28,438 nucleotides of DNA from Plantago elongata (taxonomy: Eukaryota > Streptophyta > Magnoliopsida > Lamiales > Plantaginaceae), in contig JAYMSP010001834.1 in assembly GCA_036897095.1 (NCBI GenBank), positions 1-28,438 on the forward strand. Reading direction: 5' to 3'. Made by a program: the position numbers and the translations under genes. Within the stretch, counting starts at the first letter, position 1. Every line of letters starts with the position of its first letter. Of the stretch, positions 1 to 8,536 are shown piece after piece. The notes below the pieces were generated by a model. The model was not told the DNA's origin, searched no databases, and worked only from the letters and a program-made list of their open reading frames with translations.

Positions 1-54
1 TGCTGAGGCAGTAGCAGAAGCAGTAGCGGTAGCAGAGGCAGATTCAGTATTCAT
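1..54 (-). CDS. N-terminus of an unknown protein, partial at left edge
   Basis: Reading the minus strand from an ATG at 54-52, the frame stays open for all 18 codons to the window edge. The residues are Met-Asn-Thr-Glu followed by an Ala/Ser/Thr-rich stretch. Seen: a start codon with A at -3, a pyrimidine-rich leader, and a TATA box about 375 bases upstream at 430-437, all in one orientation, which fits a real 5' exon. A TTTGTAG acceptor-like site ends three bases before the ATG (about 58-64), so a leader intron ending there is possible; a GTGAGG donor-like site lies near 253-258. An Ala/Ser/Thr-rich start is common at the front of plastid transit peptides and of many disordered regulators, so it does not identify the protein. 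Function unknown; the rest of the gene is outside the window. Confidence 0.5.
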   Translation of the reverse strand, partial: MNTESASATATASATASA

Positions 55-429
55 TTTCTACAAAGAAAATCACACAGGTTAGTATCTTCGAACGAAAAAA
101 TCCTCTAATAAGAGAAAATACAATAATTGTTTTAAGTTTGTTATTTCCAGTGTATAACAATCGAAGATAACAGAATCTAAATAAAACAAATCGCCTTTCG
201 TAAGACAATTCGAGGCCTGTGCTTGCACAGTTTCCTTAAAACAATTACGCCCCCTCACCTATGGTGCTTTGAGGATTCACTAACAGTCGAAACCCAACAG
301 GTAAGCTGCACTGCCTAGCTGTTCTGGCGAACTCAGATTATGCCTGGATTATCAGAGGCTGAAGGAAGGAGAAGAAAACAGAAGAGAAGAGTTCTGTTGG
401 TGTAAAACTTCTACTTCAACAACGAGACC

Positions 430-437
430 TTTTTATA
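430..437 (-). promoter_or_regulatory. TATA box of the left-edge gene
   Basis: The minus strand reads TATAAAAAGG here. Transcription would start roughly 30 bases further on, near 400, followed by a leader rich in C and T (about 350-420 on the minus strand), typical of plant 5' untranslated regions. Upstream (about 480-590) a CAAGTAGTGG motif occurs twice. Inferred from position relative to the ATG at 54. Confidence 0.5.
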
Positions 438-439
438 GG

Positions 440-1867
440 TGAGGAATGGGGTCAGTAATGAAAATCTCATTAACTACACCAAGTAGTGGGTGCACTTCAA
501 TGGTGTAACTCCTGCCCATTCATTGTGCCCAAGTAGTGGAGGTAATGGGCAACAATGAGAAGAGTTACATTGCAAGCGATGTGGGATAAACCCACTAACT
601 CTTTCAACTTTAAGCACTTGTTCCTCACTAACCCAAGGTCCGTTTTATGCATGCAATATATCAATTCGAAGCTCTTACATAGTAGCTTACGTATATATAT
701 TTTAATCACTTAATTAACGAATAATTAAGAAATAGTCTCATAGCAAATATATCCCACAAGGCATAGTTTACTAATATTTTTCTTCATAAATTCCAACACC
801 TAGTTGATGTAGATCCAGTTGGTGTTGAAATCGTCTGCCCTAACTCTAAGTTTAGGGAGAATGATTATTGTTGATCCTACACTACACCACAGCCACATAC
901 ATATTTATCAATGTTCACAATTTTAGACGGAATAAACACAAAATACGCAGATTGAAACATGGTGAGCATATTAACCATATAAAGTGTAGACATATAGTTG
1001 TTGTTGTTGAGGTCTGACACCCCAATTACCTATTTTGTCGGTCCCCAAATCGACAATTAGTGCCCTACCAGTCGTCATCCATTTGTGCACCCGCGTAGCT
1101 CGGAGAGGGACAATCTGTCAGAAATATATACGCCATGGGAGAAGCCGGCACCTGAGAAGAGTTGTAATGAAGAAGAAGCTAATGAGCAAATTTGATATCG
1201 AAATCTAGTATAGGAGAAAATGGATGAGTACAACAAAGGAGATGAAGTTAAATCTGGAGAATTTATCGGTATGTAGTATAAGATTTTGTGGGACATTAGA
1301 GTTTGCAGGTCAATAGAACTAATCCACCGACCACACGCGCCCATGTTTTGAGTTATATACTACCTTTACAATAATTATAATAATGCTTTTTCCTATAAAA
1401 ATCTTTTACGTTTCTTTTAAACTTTGTCATTCATTTCTTTCTTTAAATAGTAACCTAAAACCATTCTATTCTCTACACCTTTATAGTTTTTGGAAGACTT
1501 ATATATTTTTATCAGACTAACTACTATTTAAGTTAGTTATTAATTAGTGCAGTAGTGTACAATATACATTGATTGCTTTATCAACGTATACTTGTTAGTG
1601 GTCACACTTAAGTAGAGGAGAAAATTTTTATTTTGAAAACAATTAAATACACACATATACGGTTCATATGATCTAAAGTCGAATGATTTAGTCGGGTCCC
1701 GGTCTAAACTGGATTCTTACCGGTTCAATTTTCGGGCTTCATAATTCATATATTTCGGGTTGGATCCGGTTCCTAATTGCCAGAGCAGTTTTTATTGCTA
1801 ACGGACCGACATTTAAAAACTGCAAACAAGTTTTACGTGAATTACTAAAATAGTTCACCCACCCTTT
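440..1867. other. Intergenic stretch, no gene recognised
   Basis: AT-rich DNA upstream of the left-edge gene. An 89-codon minus-strand frame (1075-1344) starts with ATG but resembles no family I know. A more GC-rich patch at about 1690-1790 contains CGGGT/CCGGT motifs like those inside hAT MITEs elsewhere in the window, but I could not find matching ends. Otherwise nothing was seen. Confidence 0.5.
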
Positions 1868-1876
1868 AACTTAGTA

Positions 1877-2330
1877 GGGCTTTTTCTACGATCAGGCATG
1901 CTTTTGTCTTTCCTGACAACAGTCAAAAAATTTAAAAATTAACATATTTATTCCGTTAGATTTTAAAATACTAAAATAAAAAATACCTAAAAATATTATT
2001 TTATTTTTAAATATATTTTAAAAGATAAATTTAATTATTTATCAATATTTATATTTTTTAACTTAAATATTCATATGGTGATAGGGCCCTAATTGCCTTG
2101 ACGACACCCCATTGCCCTTTCACCTTATAAATATTAAATTAGAAAAATATAAATATTATACAAAATTAAATTCACCTTCTAAAATATTTTTAAAAATAAA
2201 ATAATATTTTATTAGAATTAACTATTTTTTATTTTAGTATTTTGAATTCTAACGGAATAAATATATTAATTTTAAAATTTTTAACTTGTTGACAGGCAAG
2301 ACGAAGGTCTGCCTGACTGTAGAATGACCC
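1877..2330. mobile_element. Foldback MITE, probably Mutator-like
   Basis: The 454-bp element begins GGGCTTTTTCTACGATCAGG and ends with the inverted counterpart (reverse strand GGGTCATTCTACAGTCAGG). The two arms pair over about 200 bases each, including a long shared stretch containing ATTTATTCCGTTAGA and AATACTAAAATAAAAAAT, leaving a small loop around 2080-2140. It is flanked by AACTTAGTA (1868-1876) and AACTTAGTT (2331-2339), a 9-bp direct repeat with one mismatch. Long inverted arms plus a 9-bp target duplication are hallmarks of Mutator-like elements. There is no transposase, so it is non-autonomous. An 8-bp duplication, as for hAT, cannot be fully excluded because the last base differs. 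Confidence 0.8.
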
Positions 2331-2339
2331 AACTTAGTT

Positions 2340-4080
2340 ATATACGTATTAGTTAATTAAATCAATACGAAAATCTCAAATCTCATAATTCTTTATTTTT
2401 TGAAGTAATTCATTTTTCCCATTGCTAATGACCAAGAATTGGACAGAATGGTAAGTATAAAGCTAAATATAACAGGATGAAATGGTGTTGTTTGTTTTGT
2501 ACGTTTAGTAAATATCATTCAATTGAGAGAATAGGGAATGTGGTTTGATGACTAATATCATATGAAGCACCATTTCTCAAATGTTGCTCCATATTCCCTA
2601 CCACGATCACAACATATCGATTGAGTAGGCTTTCAATCTCTGAAAGTCTTCGGATGTACAACCTTTTATATAAGCATTATAGAAAGTCATAAAATAGTTC
2701 TTCCTCCTTTTTTCTTTTCACGAAATTCAAATCACATAAGTCACTATAAATTATAAATTAATTCGATAGGGACTTTTTCTACCAAATGAAAATGCTAGTT
2801 ATATATATAATTTGTGTACGTGATTTGGGTTGCCCGTAATAAGCTTATTTAATCAGATATTGATATGAATTTTAATACTTTGCTACAATATGTCCTCTAG
2901 TATGTGAGTATATGTTTATTAGATTATAAGTAGAAGAAATATTCTTCATTAATTAGTTATTTTAGAGTTTTGAGATCTGCTTGTGATCATTTTCACGGTT
3001 GGTCCAAACTTTTATAGGCATGTGCGAAATTTCTAAAAGGAAAGCGACATAAAATAAATATATGAAATTAAACTTATTTTATTCTAATTTTTTAGGTATT
3101 TTATGTTAATTTAATATCTTATCGCAAATAAAAAAGGAGAAATATAAAAAAAATTCTAATCTAGACAAATTTGCCATTTGACTTGTAACTTAATTCAAAT
3201 AAATGAGATAATTGGAAACAAATTAAGATAGAAAATAAATTAATGACTTAAAAATTAATTTTACACTGTCTTAATTTAAAGTGAAAAACTAATATTTTGC
3301 CTTAAATAGATATAAACAATTTAAATAGGTTGACATTAATATATAATTCCTCTGAAATGATTTATTCTCAATTCAATGTGGAACATATAGAAATTAGTTT
3401 AATTTTATTAAAAACTAAAAAAATATTTATAACAAAAATGTTAAAGTATAACTTTAGAAGAAGAAACGATACATGGTTTAGTATAACAAAAAGTAACTTG
3501 GACATATAAAATTGAGCCGTAAACCTGTTGAGCCAGGTATAGAGTATCTACATCACAATTTACACATGTCCAAATACGACTTTAACTTGTAAAAGTGTAA
3601 CATTTTAAGAGTAATATGATATATAAAATTACAGTTAGTTATTTATGAAAGAATTACTTTCATTACTTAGAAAATATACATATAATATATAGTTAGGGCC
3701 CTAAAATATTTTGGGCTCCTATATTGATGACCATCCTGCCTTGGCTCAACGCCTGCCATGATCATTTTGATTTAATATCATTTGTAATTAGAACCGTGTA
3801 ATTTATTTATCTATACAAATAAAAGCTACTCCCCCACATTCTTTATAAAGGTTCACCATTTATAATTTTTGAGATCCACTATGTACATATTCTTAAATCA
3901 TTCTCTTCCACACTTCATGTATTATCTCTCCTTTTCTTTTCCTATACTTTCTCTTGCATTTTACTTTTTCTTTTTGAAGATATAGTATTGCACACTTATA
4001 TAAATGAACATTGACAAATTAATCATCAATTCTAACAAATCTAGTTAGCATTCTCATTTTTTATATAGGAAGTAAAATCT
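2340..4080. other. AT-rich intergenic stretch
   Basis: No gene or RNA was recognised. The sequence is very AT-rich with short homopolymer tracts. A palindrome TTAGGGCCCTAA lies near 3693-3704; a related ATAGGGCCCTAA core occurs in the loop of the foldback element near 2082. A C-rich start at about 3829 resembles one end of a Stowaway MITE, but no partner end was found. Confidence 0.5.
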
Positions 4081-4084
4081 CTCA

Positions 4085-4152
4085 TTTCAAAAAATTAAAC
4101 CCCGTAACCTTATATACGGAGTGCCTCAGCTCACCACTCAACTACAAACGTT
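4085..4152 (-). mobile_element. Worn tRNA-derived SINE head
   Basis: On the minus strand the sequence reads TAGTTGAGTGGTGAGCTGAG, like the box A region of plant tRNA-derived SINEs. About 30 bases later comes AAGGTTACGGGGTTTAA, which looks like a box B region that has lost its central CGAA. The layout (A-like box, short spacer, ACGGG/GTT) matches SINE heads. There is no clear poly(A) tail or target duplication, so this is an old copy or chance similarity. Confidence 0.4.
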
Positions 4153-5277
4153 TTTACTTACATTTTACTATAGTTACCACCAGGCACGGATGCACTAAGG
4201 AGCAAGGGGTAGCAATTGCTGCACCTGAATTTTTGCTCTGAAATTACTAATATGCCCCTTATGAATTAATATATTCAATAATACTACCTATTTACTTGTT
4301 TAAATAATTGTGTAGACTACTGGACAACTGACAGATTCATCTGTAATTCGTTATGTTTCCTTTTCAAAAAAATAAAACTGAGAGCTTCATTTGTAGTTTG
4401 TTTCACTTGTCAGAGAACAGTCCATTAATTATTCATTTCGCTACTGCTCCATTTCTTGCAAGGTTACATTTGTTACAGTTCGGAAAAAAATTAGCTAAAA
4501 ATTCCAGTTTTCTTGAACTTGTCTACTTCTTTTGCTTAGTTAAATTGTGACATTTTTTGGAATTTAACTTACAATCAATTCGTCCTTTTCGTTTCTTTTC
4601 TTTAGTTTTCCTGTTTGCTCATAAGTTCAATTGGATGATGATGAACTCTAGTTTCCCATTTCAAAATTTTTTTTTTCACAAAGTTTTGATTCTTAGTAGT
4701 AGATTGTTTCAAATTTTGAGTTGGACCCGTTTTCAATAATCACTTACTCTCAACTGGATTCTGAGCAAATATCTACAAAAAGTTCAAAATCATCCGATGA
4801 GAAATTTTCTTATTTTCTTTCTTGAATATAATGGTATTATATTATAAATAGATTATATTTATTGAATTTGTAATACTTTATTATAAATTTGGTGTGAATG
4901 GCTGTAATTCATATAATAAAATTTCTCTCGAACTAACATCATTTATCATTCTATTATATGATACAGTAAAAAAAGTTAGTCTATAAGTAATGGTCGCTTC
5001 CCCTGATAATTTTTTCGGCGTCCCTCCCTCCTTACCACCTTATTTCATTTCCTTAAAATTCACACAAACCAAATGATAAACCATCTAAATGCCCGAAGGA
5101 ATATTTTTGTTCCAGGAATACCAAAATGTAGTACTCTGCCCGATTCACTAAAACCTATACAATATTTCCATATAGTATAGTCTATTAAAATCTTTACAGT
5201 TCCTTTACAAAAACATACTATCTATAATTATTAATCTTTTAATAACATTCTTTCATATTTTATCTATTTACTTTCTA
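4153..5277. other. Intergenic stretch, no gene recognised
   Basis: AT-rich DNA. Frames of 60-65 codons on the plus strand (4353-4550 and 4557-4739) are low-complexity Phe/Leu/Ser translations of T-rich DNA and are not convincing. A stretch at about 4186-4262 includes the palindrome AGCAATTGCT and looks repeat-derived, but I cannot assign it to a family. Confidence 0.5.
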
Positions 5278-5391
5278 TATATACTTGACAACGAAGTTCA
5301 GCTTAGTTAGTAAGACGCTTCATCCCAACCGATAAATTTGGGGTTCGAGTCACACTTTTAATCGTTTTAAAAAAAAAACTTTTATATACTT
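5278..5391 (+). mobile_element. Short tRNA-derived SINE with target duplication
   Basis: The body (5287-5382) has a tRNA-like head: a box A-like TTAGTTAGTAAGACGC near 5303-5318 and, about 25 bases on, the perfect box B-like GGTTCGAGTC at 5342-5351. It ends in an A run near 5369-5378. The direct repeat TATATACTT flanks it at 5278-5286 and 5383-5391. These are the internal RNA polymerase III promoter and insertion scar of a SINE. It is short, about 96 bases without the repeats. A true tRNA gene is unlikely: the acceptor arms do not pair and there is an A tail. Confidence 0.7.
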
Positions 5392-5469
5392 TTTAGTTTA
5401 ACATCCATTCATTACTTGATTAATATAAACAATTTTTTACTCATTCAACTTAAAATTTAGACTCCCTCT

Positions 5470-5845
5470 CGGTGGGTGGGAGAAGGGTTTGGGTAATCCC
5501 GATCCCGATCCCGTCCCTACCTTATAAAAAATAAATTCAATTCGATCAGGTATTTAGGGATTGAATACTCATAATAAAAAAGTTCAAAATTTTTTATTTG
5601 TATTTTAGTCGGGATTGGAATTGAAAATTTTAGCACCCGAAACAAAAATAAAATTTAAATATTATGGTTTGGATCTGTCTTTAGCTAATTAGAATATATA
5701 TATATGCCGATAATTTGATATCTGCCTCCATGAGTAAATAGAAATCCCAAGTAAACAGGAGAATGGAAGATTAAAAACTTGATCTTTTCCAAGTGAGTTT
5801 CGTAGGGGAAACTCCTTTGTTATAAACTAACCATGCCCATTTTCG
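5470..5845. mobile_element. Possible left half of a hAT-like MITE
   Basis: It starts CGGTGGGTGG followed by GGGTTTGGGTAATCCCG and repeated GATCCC units, the subterminal style of the hAT MITE at 8904-9531. The LINE with target duplication (5846-7598) interrupts it, and the putative other end lies at 7873. Removing the LINE would give about 634 bp, close to the 628 bp of the clear hAT copy. The 8-bp flanks do not match well, so this joining is an inference. Confidence 0.4.
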
Positions 5846-6017
5846 TTTTTTTTTCTATCATAGACAAACTTCATTAACTAAACAACCAAGTTATTAATAG
5901 GAGTACTACTTGCTTTCTTGCTCATGCAGTTTAATCATATGCAAGAGAACTTTACGAAGATTAATCTTAATTTATTCGTTAAATAGATACAGACTAAGCC
6001 ACAACGGATAAATATCT

Positions 6018-7560
6018 TAAATTCGAAGATTACTTCTAAGATTAACATAATTAGATAGGTGAGAATTAAAATATCCAAAAGTTTCATAGTTTCTAAACTT
6101 AAAACCACTTCCTATTTTGGTCAAAAGATCAGCAGCACCACACCATTACTTTCCCTGTAAATCCATTGCAGCTGCCTTCTTCCATCACTTCCAAGTTTGC
6201 TCCTAATTTCCTCCACCAGATGAAGATGGTTCCAAGCTGGTTCATGTTTCATGTGGATACAATTATAGACATATTGAAAATCAGTTTGCAAAGTATAGCT
6301 ATCTATTCCAATCTGATCAGCCAATCTCATTCCAAGTTTAGCAGCTTGTAGCTCCACAGTATTGTTACAAGTAATCCCCAAATAAGAACAACCTGCTCTG
6401 ATGAATTGACCAGACCTACTTCTAATAATAGATCACATTTCAGCATTTCCAGGATTATCAAGAGCAGAATCATCAATATTAATACAATAAGGAACATTAT
6501 CTGGGGTATTCCATTTACAATCTATCAAAGAGTGTTTATGAACTTTAATGGGAAACAGAGAACTAAGATTTTTCTTAGTATTGATCAAGCTTTTTATAAA
6601 GGGATGATATATTAATATCTTTTTATTCAAAAATGAATTTGTTTCTAACCTGCCAAATAATCCAAGCATAAATAGTCAAGTTAATCTGAAGATCAGAGTT
6701 ATTAGGCAGATTAAAGAACACTTGAGCAAAAGAGGTAGCCTCTTGCCAGTTTAAATTGAACAGGACTTAATCTACCTAAGGCATTGCAATGGAAAATCAA
6801 ATGAGTAAGAGACTCATTATCTTGATTACAAAGTGGCATATAGGATTAGTAATTCTTCCCTGATGAAAAAGTCTATCAGCAATGCTCAATCTATTATGAC
6901 AGGCAAGCCAAACAAAAAAACCTGATTTTTGAAAAAAGATTAGTTTTCCAGATTCTGTTCCAAGGCCAATTTGGAGAGCAAGATTCTCCCCATCTTATCA
7001 TGTTATAAGCAGATTGTAATGTAAACTTACCATTAGCAGTGTAAGGCCACACAATATTATCTTCAACATTATCCTTGGGAAGAGGAATACCTTGAATTTC
7101 TTCAACTAATTCATCAGGGAGATAGTCATGTAACTTATCTAAGTCCCAATTCTTATTAATGATAAATTCAGCAACTAGAGTATTATCATTATCTCTATTA
7201 CTAACATAATCACAAAGATTTTTATTATTGAACCATTTATTCTTCCAAAACTTAACAGATATACAATTACCAATCCTCCACCCAATTAAACTTTTAAACC
7301 AATCTCTATTCTTACAAAGAACTTTCCAAAACCAACTGTGATGACTACTAGAACTATCTTCCAGGATAGAAGAGTTAGGAAGTATTTCTCTTTATAAATT
7401 TTAGCCCGGGAAAAATGAGGTGTAATTAAAAGTCTCCAAAGGAGTTTAAACTGATAGGCACAATTTAAGTCCTCAAGATTTCTAATACCGGCCCTCCTAA
7501 ATGTTTGTTAGTACACACTTTGTCCCAACTAATTTTGTGATTTCCATCGGCTATAATAGA
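6018..7560 (-). pseudogene. C-terminal part of LINE ORF2 (RT end, zf-RVT, RNase H), broken
   Basis: Read on the minus strand in order: ISWDKVC then, in another frame, GIRNLEDLN (about 7450-7530), the conserved block after the reverse transcriptase core of plant L1 elements; then a zf-RVT-like segment (about 6890-7090) with GKFTLQSAYNMIRWG and WNRIWKTNLFSKIRFF; then an RNase H domain (about 6121-6560) with NIDDSALDNPG, AGCSYLGI, ELQAAKLGMRLA and a C-terminal RES motif. Frames change at about 7490 and 6150 and stop codons occur in the zf-RVT part, so it makes no working protein. The endonuclease and most of the reverse transcriptase are absent because of 5' truncation. Confidence 0.85.
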
Positions 7561-7598
7561 ACTATTTGTAATTTTGTGATTTCCTTTGACTGTAATAG
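7531..7598. repeat. 39-bp imperfect tandem duplication at the LINE 5' junction
   Basis: AATTTTGTGATTTCC occurs at 7531 and again at 7570, followed each time by a related CTRTAATAGAAC sequence, giving a 39-bp period. The second copy runs to the edge of the right target duplication (7599). It therefore sits exactly at the truncated 5' end of the LINE. Confidence 0.7.
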
Positions 7599-7615
7599 AA
7601 CCATGCCCATTTTCG

Positions 7616-7873
7616 CTATCTCCTTTAGTTATATTTTCTTGTATTCCATCTAATACAATCACATAAAATAAAATTTACTAATTTATGTGTATACATTTAA
7701 GGAGAATTTAATAATACGATAAATTAAATATCCTATCTCGATCGGATTAATTGCGTGTACCTGAACGTGAGTACCCGTAAAAGATAGGGTCGGGATTGAG
7801 ATGGATAACTTCAATCCTGAATTATCGGGTTCCATCCCGAATTCGTTCTGAACCCGTCCTACACCCACCCCTA
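7616..7873. mobile_element. Possible right half of a hAT-like MITE
   Basis: The segment ends ACACCCACCCCTA, whose reverse reads TAGGGGTGGGTGT, the terminal style of plant hAT elements and nearly the same as the clear copy ending at 9531. Just inside are CGGGT, CCCGAATTCG and GGTCGGGATTG, typical subterminal motifs. Its likely partner is 5470-5845. There is no coding content; a 61-codon minus-strand frame here is a by-product. Confidence 0.45.
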
Positions 7874-8467
7874 ATCCATCCGTCCCGTTAATAATGAAAC
7901 AATTTGGTTTAACACGTTTTTTAGAAATATATGTGGTATGTGATTAAGAATGAATTTGAGATAGACAAATACACCAATAATGTTTGGTTAAAAATGATTT
8001 ATATTGTGGAGGTTATTTCCATAAATGAAAATTTGTTTCACTTTAATGGAACGCCGAAACGGAGAAATATTTCATTTTTTGCGGGATGGAGAGAGTATCA
8101 AACTATATTGTAAAGCTATGAAATTGAGGGAGTATCTATCAATTTATTTTTTAGAAACGGTCTCTTAATATAAACGAGTTATGTTATTGAAAAAAATGAT
8201 ATACTCCAATAAAAAGTTAAAAGGGAAGATGAATGAGAAAAGTTATTATTTAAGTAAATAAGTTGAAGGAAAGATGAATTAGAAAATTATATCTCAAAAG
8301 AATAAAAAATTAGAAAAGTAAAACAATTTGTGCTTTTTATGAGTTCAAAGGAGTTAGGACTAGGTAGAAGAGTGGTAAATATTTCTTTAGTTATTTTAGA
8401 ATGAGATATTGTCATTTTAGATACTCTACAATGATAGTGTTCAATTTAGGTATTAAACATCAACCCT
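7874..8467. other. AT-rich spacer with a Stowaway fragment
   Basis: No gene was recognised. At about 8040-8095 the minus strand reads CTCTCTCCATCCCGC followed by an AAAAAATGAAATATTTC tract and GTTTCGGCG, which resembles one arm of a Stowaway MITE. A second CTCCCTCAATTTC end stops at 8132. The matching opposite ends are missing, so these are fragments. The 60-codon frame at 7931-8113 runs through them and is not a gene. Confidence 0.45.
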
Positions 8468-8536
8468 CCTTTTTTTTTTTGGGCAGAAAATGATATATTA
8501 ATGCTTAAACGCAAGGTTCGTCCCCTAAAATGGGAA

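Larger units (their letters stand above)
5846..7598 (-). mobile_element. 5'-truncated LINE with 17-bp target duplication
   Basis: A minus-strand LINE fragment of 1,753 bp. The perfect direct repeat AACCATGCCCATTTTCG lies on both sides (5829-5845 and 7599-7615). Immediately inside the left copy is a run of nine T (5846-5854), the poly(A) tail read from the other strand. Inside are the end of the reverse transcriptase region, a zf-RVT-like part, an RNase H domain, and a 3' untranslated region of roughly 170-270 bases. 5' truncation, a tail and a long target duplication are what target-primed reverse transcription leaves. The coding content differs from the larger LINE at 8468-14940, so they are different families. 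Confidence 0.88.

Noticed and set aside
1075..1344. 89-codon minus-strand frame
   Set aside because: It has no recognisable domain, promoter or neighbour support, and it sits in repeat-like intergenic DNA.
3829..4125. A Stowaway MITE starting CTCCCCCACATTC
   Set aside because: Only one end is suggestive; the ACGGAG near 4118 is not followed by TA and no inverted arms were seen.
5301..5352. A tRNA gene
   Set aside because: Box A and box B are present, but there is no pairing acceptor stem, and an A run and a flanking direct repeat point to a SINE.
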